Source: Larkinella humicola
Lineage (GTDB): Bacteria; Bacteroidota; Bacteroidia; Cytophagales; Spirosomataceae
Direction of reading: 5' to 3'
Length of the DNA stretch: 64,000 nucleotides
Assembly (NCBI RefSeq): GCF_008727875.1
Contig: NZ_VTWS01000005.1
Span: 248,001-312,000 of the forward strand
Part shown: positions 1 to 6,732 of the stretch, piece by piece
Position numbering within the stretch: the stretch's first letter is position 1
Layout of the letters: every line of letters begins with the position of its first letter
The notes under the pieces: model-generated
The model's database searches: none
What the model saw: only the letters and a program-made list of their open reading frames with translations
Told to the model about the DNA's origin: nothing
Made by a program: the position numbers and the translations under genes

Positions 1-37
1 TAGTAGATTAATGTTGAAGACGTTAATTGAAAAGTGA

Positions 38-73
38 AGCCCGATACCGTTGGCAGACGGTATCGGGCTATTT
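38..73. terminator. Strong hairpin, probable terminator
   Basis: Perfect 13-bp stem (38-50 with 57-69), 6-nt loop, followed on the plus strand by an AT-rich tail. It ends a few bases from the stop of the minus-strand gene at 76, so it probably terminates that gene and whatever enters from the left. Confidence 0.7.
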
Positions 74-75
74 AT

Positions 76-315
76 TTACAGAAGTTTGCTTACAGGGATA
101 TTAAAATGACAAGCAATTGCCTGTAATTCATTACGTTGTGGCTCTAAATCACCTTTAAGAATTTTAGAAAAACGATGTTTATTGATACCCACGCTCTTGT
201 AAAATTCCCTAGTCGGCTTAAATTGCAAGTTCGCTGGGAGAGCATCATTGATTAGTTCTTTAATTGGTGTTAATGCCATTGCTTTAATCTGTTTAAGTGT
301 AAGTATCTGCCACAA
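76..315 (-). CDS. Small HTH (XRE-like) DNA-binding protein
   Basis: A 79-aa protein at most. The start may be the internal Met at 279, since the first 12 residues look unlike a domain. The C-terminal half (GINKHRFSKILKGDLEPQ, then an IACHFNIP-like segment) reads as a helix-turn-helix of the lambda repressor/XRE type. It is divergent from the larger HTH gene at 402 and shares the intergenic space holding a 42-bp palindrome, so mutual regulation is likely. No effector domain is present. The function beyond DNA binding is inference; it could be the antitoxin or regulator of an accessory module. Confidence 0.6.
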   Translation of the reverse strand: MWQILTLKQIKAMALTPIKELINDALPANLQFKPTREFYKSVGINKHRFSKILKGDLEPQRNELQAIACHFNIPVSKLL

Positions 316-335
316 ACATAGACCTATTTTTGATA

Positions 336-377
336 TATATAAATATTGTCTAAAATATTTTAGACAATATTTATATA
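336..377. promoter_or_regulatory. Perfect 42-bp palindrome, probable operator
   Basis: The sequence is its own reverse complement with no spacer, centred between 356 and 357, with a core of TTGTCTAAAAT and its mirror. It sits midway between two divergent HTH genes. A further half-site (TAGACAAAT) lies at 391-399 directly before the ATG at 402. Likely an autoregulatory operator for the 402-923 protein; the binding protein is inference. Confidence 0.65.
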
Positions 378-401
378 ATTTAGAACCATTATAGACAAAT
401 T

Positions 402-923
402 ATGAATAAGATATATGAGAATATTAAAGCCATTAGAACAGCTAAAGGGCTAACACAAGACGATATTTCCAAGAAATTGGGGATGAAACAGAGCAACTAT
501 GCAAGAGTAGAAAAGGGACTAACCCAAATTACAATAGAACGACTTGACCAACTGGCAGAAGTGTTTGAAATGTCAGCCACCGCAATATTGAGCTATGAAG
601 GAGGGACACAACCGACAAGTGAAGATGTTGAATATTATATAGCTCACTCAAGAAAGCTTGAAAAGCAGGTTGAATCGCTAAAGAAAAGAGTTACAGAACT
701 AGAAGAAGAGGGTGTGGAAGATTGGGGAAGAAAAAACAATGAATTGAAAGGACAGAAAGCGAAAATTAAAGATTTGACTGAAAAGATAAAGGAAAAAGAT
801 AGCTTATTAAAAAGTAAAGAAAAAGATATTGAAAAATTAGACCGTCATATACAAACGCTTGAGAAAGTGATTGATACGCTGAGATTTAGTATAGAAGTAG
901 CCAATGTAAAAGGTAGTAACTAA
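402..923 (+). CDS. XRE-family regulator with C-terminal coiled coil
   Basis: A 173-aa protein. Residues 5-65 form a clear XRE helix-turn-helix (IRTAKGLTQDDISKKLGM, then SNYARVEKG). Residues 80-160 are Lys/Glu-rich heptad-like sequence predicted to be a long coiled coil, probably for oligomerisation. This architecture is common in Bacteroidota mobile elements. The gene starts directly after an operator half-site and is followed by a strong terminator, so it is probably monocistronic and self-regulated. Confidence 0.75.
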   Translation: MNKIYENIKAIRTAKGLTQDDISKKLGMKQSNYARVEKGLTQITIERLDQLAEVFEMSATAILSYEGGTQPTSEDVEYYIAHSRKLEKQVESLKKRVTELEEEGVEDWGRKNNELKGQKAKIKDLTEKIKEKDSLLKSKEKDIEKLDRHIQTLEKVIDTLRFSIEVANVKGSN

Positions 924-948
924 ATAAATTGGTAAGAACTCCCATAAA

Positions 949-970
949 AAAAGCCCCAACAGGGGCTTTT
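949..970. terminator. Bidirectional terminator
   Basis: GCCCC-AACA-GGGGC stem flanked by an A-run on the left and a T-run on the right. It lies between the plus-strand gene ending at 923 and the minus-strand gene ending at 989, so it can serve both. Confidence 0.8.
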
Positions 971-988
971 CAGAAGAAATAATCAATA

Positions 989-1135
989 CTAAACTTTTTG
1001 AGAGGCACTTGCTTTCTTAACTAAAGATTGCCTTCTACTTTCTTCTGCTTGTTTCGCATAGTGATCTAATCTTACTCGAGAAGCACTTAGCGAGCTTTGA
1101 GAAGTTGTTCTAGTTGATGGATTTTTAGTGTTCAT
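989..1135 (-). CDS. 48-aa Ser/Lys-rich small protein
   Basis: Found by reading the minus strand after the stop of the protease gene. It has an ATG at 1135, 48 codons and a TAG at 989. It begins 11 nt inside the upstream gene (stop at 1125), suggesting translational coupling. The product is rich in Ser, Thr, Arg and Lys (MNTKNPSTRTTSQSS start), with no membrane segment or known domain. It ends just before a bidirectional terminator, as expected of the last gene of an operon. Function unknown; it may be a partner or substrate of the protease. Coding status is inferred from overlap and placement only. Confidence 0.5.
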   Translation of the reverse strand: MNTKNPSTRTTSQSSLSASRVRLDHYAKQAEESRRQSLVKKASASQKV

Positions 1136-2162
1136 TGTCATGATGATTAGACGATATGTTACTTAACACTTGTACATTACCATGGTTAAGCTGTCCTTCT
1201 GAGCCATTTTCATGGGGAGGACTGTCCTGTGCAGCCGTATTTACTTGAAAATCTACAAAGCCGGTATAACGAATATCTTTTTCAAGAGACATAAGAAAGC
1301 CTGATAAATTAGATAATGCTTTCTTAAAATCAAGGCCAAATTTAGAAGATAATTTAACAACAGAAGGCATGTAAGTAGATATATCGTAATAATCAATTAC
1401 ATAGCCATGATCTGGACAACCATTTACCAGGAAATCAGTGAGGTATACTCTTTCTTTCAAGGCAACATCTTTTTGATAAAGTTCCAGTATTTTAGCCGCA
1501 TACTGTTCGCCAATTTCAAGCTTTCTCTTTTTGTCCCCTAACTTATACGGATTTATCTGGCTCAAAAGGGGATCATAAAATTTAGCAAGATATTCAAAGA
1601 CCTGACTTGATAAGTCATTTTTGTTGACAGGGATACGCTGGTTCTGATAAAAATTTGTAAACATCTTCTCAAATAGCAATTGAGAATGGTCTTCAATAAG
1701 CTTAAGTGAATATTCGTCATTTAGTGCACTTTCTCGCTCAAAAAAAGGACTGTCATCCCTCTCCTTGACCAATTGTACATCAATCGGGCCAAATTCTGCA
1801 AATTCATCCATTATTATACATGACCCTCCGAGAGCTAAAAGAGTTGCAGCACTTTTCGCCCAAAATGGAACAATCACATTGACCGTCTCAAAATTGTTCC
1901 TCAAAGTTCTCACCATTTTATATGCTTCATCAGGGCCTCCACCAGGAGAATTGATAATAAAATCAATCTCAGATATGTCAGAATGGTGCTCTTTGAAATC
2001 CAGAACTGTTTCCCTTAACTTAAATAGGCTTTCAAAACGGATTTCATCTACGAAAAAAAGTTGTGGGATTTGTCGAAATTTGCCTAGCTCCTTAACTAAG
2101 GAAATGGCTATTTCTAATGGTTCTGGTGCCGATAATGTCATAAAAATGAGAAATTTAAACAC
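1125..2162 (-). CDS. Clp-fold serine protease, SDH type
   Basis: Up to 345 aa; the start may be Met9 (2138). Residues 66-76 (DFIINSPGGGPD) and 99-130 (VPFWAKSAATLLALGG, then MDEFAEFGPID) match the oxyanion and nucleophile segments of the ClpP/SppA-fold 'SDH' serine proteinases; Ser104 is the likely nucleophile. These enzymes act in the cytosol or at the inner membrane face on peptides. The C-terminal 90 residues are polar and unassigned. The gene overlaps a 48-aa gene downstream. It sits in an AT-rich accessory block, so defence or phage-related use is possible but unproven. No N-terminal signal peptide was recognised. Confidence 0.75.
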   Translation of the reverse strand: MFKFLIFMTLSAPEPLEIAISLVKELGKFRQIPQLFFVDEIRFESLFKLRETVLDFKEHHSDISEIDFIINSPGGGPDEAYKMVRTLRNNFETVNVIVPFWAKSAATLLALGGSCIIMDEFAEFGPIDVQLVKERDDSPFFERESALNDEYSLKLIEDHSQLLFEKMFTNFYQNQRIPVNKNDLSSQVFEYLAKFYDPLLSQINPYKLGDKKRKLEIGEQYAAKILELYQKDVALKERVYLTDFLVNGCPDHGYVIDYYDISTYMPSVVKLSSKFGLDFKKALSNLSGFLMSLEKDIRYTGFVDFQVNTAAQDSPPHENGSEGQLNHGNVQVLSNISSNHHDNEH

Positions 2163-2343
2163 ATATAGGCAAATACGTCAAAATATATAGACATTTTATG
2201 AAAACAATGTAACCGGTAAATAGAAAGTCTACTTACAATAATGTATTTTAAGTTCACACAATTAGTGACTCTACCACTACGAAGCTACGTCTCTCACTTT
2301 CAGGATTTTACACTAAAATAGTAAGAGTCCTTAATTATTAAAT

Positions 2344-2379
2344 AAATAGACCCCAGCCTAGAGAGACTGGGGTCTATTT
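2344..2379. terminator. Hairpin terminator
   Basis: Perfect 13-bp stem (2344-2356 with 2367-2379) with a 10-nt loop, ending in T-rich sequence on both strands. It lies between the promoter side of the protease gene and the 3' end of the minus-strand pair at 2400-3108, so it most likely terminates that pair. The remaining 2163-2343 holds no gene I can support. Confidence 0.7.
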
Positions 2380-2399
2380 ACATTAGAAGATAAATCTAC

Positions 2400-2561
2400 T
2401 TAAAATAAACAGACATACCCTCTAACTGGGATAGGCTCAATTTCCTTAACCCCAGCTAAAAAAGTTTGTAGATCAACCCGCCTAACTTTAGGCTCTTCAG
2501 TCCTTTCCAAGGCCTTCTTACGAGTCTCAGTTTTCAAAGACTTTACCAAAGATGCGCCCAT
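2400..2561 (-). CDS. Possible 53-aa overlapping small gene
   Basis: Minus-strand reading frame with ATG at 2561 and TAA at 2400. It overlaps the 3' end of the 193-aa gene by 35 nt in another frame. The product is basic at the N-terminus (KTETRKKALERTEEPKVRR) and then hydrophobic. The overlap arrangement resembles the one at 989-1135, and the frame ends just before a terminator. No family is recognised. It could be a chance frame. Confidence 0.4.
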   Translation of the reverse strand: MGASLVKSLKTETRKKALERTEEPKVRRVDLQTFLAGVKEIEPIPVRGYVCLF

Positions 2562-3108
2562 ATTCTTCTATAATTTGAGGTTTCTGTTGAAGAAAACGTT
2601 TTTGAATCACAAAAATATAACTGTTTTCAGAATATCCAAATGCCTTCCAAGGATTATTCGAAGACCCCGTAACAAGTTGCATCATAGTCAAATAAACCTG
2701 ATAACGACGATTATTGTTATCATTTGCTTCGTTTAACAGTGTAGCAGCTTGAAATCCAAAAGACATGTCGGGGCAATGTCGCCTCAAGGTCCCGATAATA
2801 GCAAAGATTGTTCCAGCTACCCTGTTTGCTCTTCCTACCTTAGTAAGATAACGATAAGCACTCAGATTTTCGTTCCTTACTTTGCGTTCTTTGTTGGAGG
2901 TAGTAGCATAAAAATCTACCTTAAAGACTGTGTCATTGTATTGCTTTATCTGAACAATAATTTTTCTTCTGCAAAACGCATTCGAAACAAAAAATTTATA
3001 GATGTACTCATACTGGTAGTCCAGCTCAGGATCTAATTGTCTTTGGATGCTATTTTTCTTATTTGTATTTCTCTGTACAAAATGAAAATCGTAGGGCTGA
3101 TCGAACAT
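2527..3108 (-). CDS. Uncharacterised 193-aa protein
   Basis: No family recognised. The protein is basic, with many Tyr, Phe and Asn residues, no signal peptide and no membrane segment. Residues 84-110 (SAYRYLTKVGRANRVAG, then IGTLRRHCPD) are compact and could be helical. It is preceded by a 34-bp inverted repeat that starts 4 bp from the ATG and contains a Bacteroidota -7 box, so it is likely controlled there. Its neighbours are accessory genes, which suggests cargo of a mobile element. Coding status is supported by length and by the upstream signal. Confidence 0.55.
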   Translation of the reverse strand: MFDQPYDFHFVQRNTNKKNSIQRQLDPELDYQYEYIYKFFVSNAFCRRKIIVQIKQYNDTVFKVDFYATTSNKERKVRNENLSAYRYLTKVGRANRVAGTIFAIIGTLRRHCPDMSFGFQAATLLNEANDNNNRRYQVYLTMMQLVTGSSNNPWKAFGYSENSYIFVIQKRFLQQKPQIIEEYGRIFGKVFEN

Positions 3109-3111
3109 TTG

Positions 3112-3145
3112 TAACTTTGTTCTTTTGTAGAAAAGAACAAAGTTA
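3112..3145 (-). promoter_or_regulatory. Inverted repeat over a promoter
   Basis: A 15-bp perfect inverted repeat (3112-3126 with 3131-3145, 4-nt spacer), immediately upstream of the ATG at 3108. On the minus strand the outer arm reads TAACTTTG, matching the Bacteroidota -7 consensus TAnnTTTG, so the repeat could be an operator overlapping the promoter or a 5' leader hairpin. Confidence 0.5.
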
Positions 3146-3182
3146 TAAACATAAAATGAAAAGGCAGCGATTGGAGACGTAG

Positions 3183-3258
3183 TGGAAAGCCTTCTGGCCG
3201 TTTGTGTGGTAAAATAATAATTATTATTTTACCACACAAACGGCCAGAAGGCTTTCCA
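3183..3258. repeat. Perfect 76-bp palindrome
   Basis: Positions 3183-3220 and 3221-3258 are exact reverse complements with no spacer; the centre is AATAATTATT. The arms contain GGAAAGCCTTCTGGCCG. It lies upstream of the 193-aa gene, with no open reading frame worth calling. Possible roles are a cruciform, a bidirectional terminator, a transposon end remnant or a resolution site. An assembly fold-back artefact must be excluded. Confidence 0.9.
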
Positions 3259-3583
3259 TGTAGGAGCTTCCTTTCTGAAGAGACAAAGATCTGATTATCA
3301 GCAAATTAACAGTTAAATATTTTTTTCAGTTTAGAGATTAAATTTACTTAACGGTTTAAGTTTCGGAGTATCATAAATAAAATTAACATATTTTTATATT
3401 ATGATTTTAAATCAAAAATATATACACTACTCCACCAAGAATACATATAAGTATCTCATTGTTAGAATATTAAAAGAAATTAAAATCTTTATTACAGTAA
3501 TTTCGATTGTTTTATAATATATAAACCATGACAACTCAGTATAACAAACTGAAATACAGTCACTTAATAACTCAACAGCAACT
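3259..3583. other. AT-rich gap without a gene
   Basis: About 325 bases of very AT-rich sequence between the 76-bp palindrome and the left attachment repeat. No frame, tRNA or strong hairpin is visible. It may be the outer edge of a neighbouring element. Confidence 0.5.
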
Positions 3584-3597
3584 CCAGCTTCGGGAGC
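3584..3597 (+). other. Left attachment core of the island
   Basis: CCAGCTTCGGGAGC is identical to the last 14 bases of the tRNA-Asn fragment at 26872-26885. The upstream sequence here does not fold as a tRNA, so the intact tRNA gene is not at this end; it may lie further left, beyond a second element. Boundary support also comes from the matching arm-type repeats inside both ends. Confidence 0.7.
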
Positions 3598-3607
3598 TTT
3601 GAATATC

Positions 3608-3644
3608 AGCCACTTACGAACTAAAATTTGTGAGTGGCTTTTTT
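3608..3644 (+). terminator. Terminator just inside the left end
   Basis: Near-perfect 10-bp stem (3608-3617 with 3630-3639) followed by a run of Ts on the plus strand. It would stop transcription entering from the left flank. Its place right after the attachment core mirrors the terminator after the right core. Confidence 0.65.
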
Positions 3645-3645
3645 G

Positions 3646-3667
3646 TTTGCATACAGATTTGCATACA
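3646..3667 (+). repeat. Paired 10-bp repeats, putative integrase arm sites
   Basis: TTTGCATACA occurs at 3646-3655 and 3658-3667, one helical turn apart (12 bp). The same pair, with the same spacing and orientation, occurs at 26704-26725 near the other end. Tyrosine integrases and excisionases bind such arm-type repeats. The assignment is by pattern and position. Confidence 0.65.
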
Positions 3668-3679
3668 GCCTGACTTATA

Positions 3680-4132
3680 TTATAAGCCGAGCTTGTTTAA
3701 AAGTCTCTCCCAAAAACCTTTTTTCTGATTCGATTTAATAGTACTTTCTACTTTGCTTTCTATTTCCTGTCCTAGGATTTCAGCGTCTTTTTGCTTGAAA
3801 TATTCCTTTTTGTCTTGAAAGTCCTTATTCCGTCCTGCGTTAATTTGCTCTTTTTTCCACTTCCCAGCCCATTCAATCTTACTTTGTTTTATCCAGTAAT
3901 GCGATTGGCATTCAAAACCCCAGTTACCAATTGAGGGACTTAGTGAAACCGTCTCGCCGTCGAACAATAACCGCCAGTCAGTGGGTGAAATAGGCGTAAC
4001 AACTCTATTGCCACAGCCGCACACACAATTGTGTGCGGCTGTGCAATATTCGATGGAGACGTAAAGTACTCCCTCGTCCAGCGTTTTCGGAATGAATTTA
4101 ACGAAGCTGTGCTGTAAGGACTTGATCTTCAT
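3680..4132 (-). CDS. DUF6527-like Cys-rich protein of a Ubl operon
   Basis: A 150-aa protein. Cys30, His34, Cys36, Cys38, Cys40, Cys75 and His78 (a CVCGCG core, then FECQSHYW) form a probable metal-binding centre. The C-terminus is a charged Lys-rich helix. I recognise it as the DUF6527-type partner that follows multi-ubiquitin and ThiF genes in bacteria. Its start lies 35 nt inside the upstream ThiF gene, so translation is probably coupled. A role as ligase-like adaptor or as deconjugase is possible; neither is shown by the sequence. Confidence 0.7.
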   Translation of the reverse strand: MKIKSLQHSFVKFIPKTLDEGVLYVSIEYCTAAHNCVCGCGNRVVTPISPTDWRLLFDGETVSLSPSIGNWGFECQSHYWIKQSKIEWAGKWKKEQINAGRNKDFQDKKEYFKQKDAEILGQEIESKVESTIKSNQKKGFWERLLNKLGL

Positions 4133-5288
4133 TGTACAATTCCGAATTGTTTATCGCGTACAGACTATTATGCTCACCCTCCAGATCGTGGTAGAAGTTA
4201 TTTAGCTTTTTCCACTTGATGACCGCAAGATTAGCGTTAAGCGCATTTAACTCCGCAATTTGAATGTTTGCATCGTAGTCATTATTACCCTGTTCGCCAA
4301 CAGGTAGGCGTTTATGTAAATGAGCATTTTGTGTCTCTGTAGAGGTCGTTATGCGAATCATACCTGTCAACCGGTCCCCTACCAGATTTACACCCAAACC
4401 TACATCGATAAACGCTATGCCTCGTGACCGCAGATAGCTCGCGATTAGCCCTCTTGCCTCATTACGATCCAAACTTATAAAAACAAAGTTCATCATGTCG
4501 AGCAATGAAAGGTTGGCGGCAGTAACGTAATACGGATGAGCTACAATTCCCTTGTGCATATTCGAATATTTATTTCGGTAATACTCCACTTTTAGTGGCT
4601 CCGAATCTAATTCCTCAAGGGATGCGGCTCCCGGCGAACGGAATGCATTGTGCGTATGCAGGACGTCGCCATCAAATTGGTGAATCTCCCAAACGGGTGT
4701 TTTAGCCACCAAATCTAAAATGTACGCCCCTGTCCCACCCAGTCCCACAATCGCTATCTTTTGCCCTTCAAGCCTAGCATTTAACTGGTAAATGTTGGCC
4801 CGACCCGAGTTAGTGTCCAGATACTGGAAGGGCGCGGCATCATCTTCCATCGGTACAACCTTAAACGTTTTCTCCGTAGTGTCCGGGTATAGCGTCTTTG
4901 CTGGAGCCGAAATTATTTCGGCGTATCGCGTTACCTTGTGGTAATAGTCGGCATACCCCTCTGGCGGTTTATTCGAGAAAGCAAACTGCACGATCACACC
5001 CGGATATAACTCCTGAGTGCAATTCTGATGCTCGATGCCTGTAATACGTCTACCATCGGACCTGTGTGGATACTCGCCCGTAAAGTGAATAACGTGATAG
5101 CTGGGTCGTGTGGTCGTTTGGCCACTAGTGTCGAGTGACGTGACCAGGATTCCGAAACAAAGCTCCCGGCTAGTGTTCAGGTAGGGAATATGATGCACAA
5201 GCAGGTATGGCCCCTTGAGTTCTATCTCATACCCTTCGTCGCGCAGACGCTTCAGGTCCGGGCTACGATTTATCAGTGGCTGTTGCAT
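4098..5288 (-). CDS. E1-like ThiF enzyme with fused N-terminal domain
   Basis: A 396-aa protein. Residues 1-150 form an N-terminal domain of the DUF6791 type, perhaps E2-like. Residues 170-390 are a ThiF/E1 adenylation domain with the ATP-binding loop GLGGTGAY (182-189), Asp206/Asp208 and Arg217. E1 enzymes adenylate the C-terminus of a ubiquitin-like protein and pass it to a cysteine. Here the only cysteines are Cys44 and Cys90, both in the N-terminal part, so any thioester would form there and not in the ThiF domain. Its 5' end overlaps the tri-Ubl gene by 26 nt and its 3' end overlaps the DUF6527-like gene by 35 nt: one operon. Confidence 0.8.
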   Translation of the reverse strand: MQQPLINRSPDLKRLRDEGYEIELKGPYLLVHHIPYLNTSRELCFGILVTSLDTSGQTTTRPSYHVIHFTGEYPHRSDGRRITGIEHQNCTQELYPGVIVQFAFSNKPPEGYADYYHKVTRYAEIISAPAKTLYPDTTEKTFKVVPMEDDAAPFQYLDTNSGRANIYQLNARLEGQKIAIVGLGGTGAYILDLVAKTPVWEIHQFDGDVLHTHNAFRSPGAASLEELDSEPLKVEYYRNKYSNMHKGIVAHPYYVTAANLSLLDMMNFVFISLDRNEARGLIASYLRSRGIAFIDVGLGVNLVGDRLTGMIRITTSTETQNAHLHKRLPVGEQGNNDYDANIQIAELNALNANLAVIKWKKLNNFYHDLEGEHNSLYAINNSELYNEDQVLTAQLR

Positions 5289-5958
5289 TGAATTGCATCT
5301 CGTTTTTGACCTTTACAACACTTCCGACGTCCATTGTCCCTTTGGGGTTTTGCTTCGGCCCTTTCGAGTAAGCCACCGTGTATTCCATCTGCCCATTATT
5401 GACATACTGTCCAAACGCCAGCACTACAACTTGTTCATAGGAGATCGTTTTCTGCATCCAGCTCGTAGGCGTTGCGTTTACAATCAGCGTGTATTCTGCT
5501 TTTGCTTTAGAGACGAAGTGCTCTTTACTGGGGCGAGCCAAATTCACAATAATGCCGGGTCGGATTAATTCGTCCTCAAAAGGCGGATCTATTTTTAGAT
5601 AAACCTCATCCTCATCATCAATCTGGCCCAGTTCCTTAATCTCTTCGAGCGAGATATACTGTTTAAACCAGACGTGATCTACTCCGTTTATAGACAAATC
5701 AAGCTTTTTGCGAACGTAGAAGTATTCGATCTCGGGCCGGGCCAGATTCACGCGGGCGTCGTTCAGTATAAGCTCATCCACCCACGGCTTTGCTACTGAA
5801 AGGTACAATTCAGTATCTGGTGGAATTCCGGCAAGTTCTTTTAATTCTAAGCCAGTTTTGTACTGAGCACTACTTTGGTAAGTTTTGCCCTCTATGACAA
5901 AATCCAAAACTTTATTCTTGTCCCCACCGGGGTTACTAAAATTTAATTCGAAAGACAT
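5263..5958 (-). CDS. Multi-ubiquitin-like protein (three Ubl repeats)
   Basis: A 231-aa protein. Three beta-grasp-like repeats are visible at about 17-83, 86-150 and 154-226. The first two share ELYLSV/EVYLKI strands and VNLARP ends; the third is divergent and ends in FNATATDKS. Proteins of this multi-ubiquitin family are the modifier of bacterial ubiquitin-like conjugation operons. The C-terminus lacks the Gly-Gly of processed ubiquitin and ends in Ser, so the conjugation chemistry may differ. It is the first gene of a tightly overlapping three-gene operon. An anti-phage role is inferred from related operons and from the defence-rich island. Confidence 0.8.
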   Translation of the reverse strand: MSFELNFSNPGGDKNKVLDFVIEGKTYQSSAQYKTGLELKELAGIPPDTELYLSVAKPWVDELILNDARVNLARPEIEYFYVRKKLDLSINGVDHVWFKQYISLEEIKELGQIDDEDEVYLKIDPPFEDELIRPGIIVNLARPSKEHFVSKAKAEYTLIVNATPTSWMQKTISYEQVVVLAFGQYVNNGQMEYTVAYSKGPKQNPKGTMDVGSVVKVKNEMQFNATATDKS

Positions 5959-6264
5959 GTTTGTAATGATTTTAAATTTAGACTTACATTTTCTGTGGCT
6001 TACTGATTAGATCAGTAGCCAGTGCATAGGCTCGAAGCCAGAGCGTTCTTAAATCCCTGATGCTGGTTTCTATGATTTGAATTGAAAATGCAGGCCCATT
6101 CGGAGATAGTATTATCCCGTCTGGTTTAAAACCACTTGATAACTTGCAGAATTGAAGGAGAGGAGGTAACTTTGAAGTGCGAAAACATCATTACCCAAAA
6201 GCTTAGCAGGCTTTTGCTTTCCTTTACTAGAATTCACAAGCCAGGTAGTCTCTGCCTGGTTTTT
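5959..6264. other. Intergenic gap with a terminator at 6241-6266
   Basis: About 300 bases. The right end carries a hairpin (CCAGG...CCTGG at 6241-6259) followed by a T-run on the plus strand. The middle shows no supported gene. The part near 5958 should hold the promoter of the ubiquitin-like operon; I could not define it. Confidence 0.5.
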
Positions 6265-6732
6265 TTATATTAACTCATGGAGCATTCCGATTTCAAGGTT
6301 AATGCCTCGGCTAATAATATCTTGCAACAGTCCCACTGACACGCTTTCGTATTTAGAAATCGATATACCAAGCTGCTGATATGAAATCACTCGGAGCGGA
6401 TGATTTTCGCTGACGAGCGTGTACCCCATAATTCTGGCGTAAACCATAGCGGCTACAGTTCTGGCGAGAAACATAGAACAGCAGCCGTTAAGAAGGCTAA
6501 TAACGTGAGTGATTTGGCTTCCACTTAATGAAACCACCTTCAATTTTCCTTGGCTGATCAACAATTTTGAAAGAGCTATGTCGGGCATTGAGAGATCCCC
6601 CGTTGCTAGTTGTTCATAATAGCACAAATCCGGGATGTAAAACTGTACGTCTTCATCTTCTAAATAATGAAGAATGCCAAAACGCTGCAACCTAACGGGC
6701 AAGTTCACTTCTGTCACGACCAAATTCTTCAT
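6265..6732 (-). CDS. PIN-like partner of the ImmA/IrrE protein
   Basis: A 155-aa protein. The layout recalls a PIN-fold toxin (N-terminal strand, helical centre, then a LARTVAAMVYARIMGYTLVS-type helix-strand and a final GLLQDIISRGI). The usual acidic metal ligands appear replaced: TE after the first strand, NGC where many PIN proteins have GE, and SEN near the end. It may be an inactive or divergent PIN domain. The ATG overlaps the stop of the upstream HTH-protease gene by 4 nt, the typical coupling of a two-gene toxin-antitoxin-like unit. Assignment is by fold impression only. Confidence 0.5.
   Translation of the reverse strand: MKNLVVTEVNLPVRLQRFGILHYLEDEDVQFYIPDLCYYEQLATGDLSMPDIALSKLLISQGKLKVVSLSGSQITHVISLLNGCCSMFLARTVAAMVYARIMGYTLVSENHPLRVISYQQLGISISKYESVSVGLLQDIISRGINLEIGMLHELI

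Noticed and set aside
3183-3258. Protelomerase resolution site
   Set aside because: A perfect palindrome could be a telomere-resolution site, but no protelomerase gene is visible and the flanks are chromosomal or island DNA.
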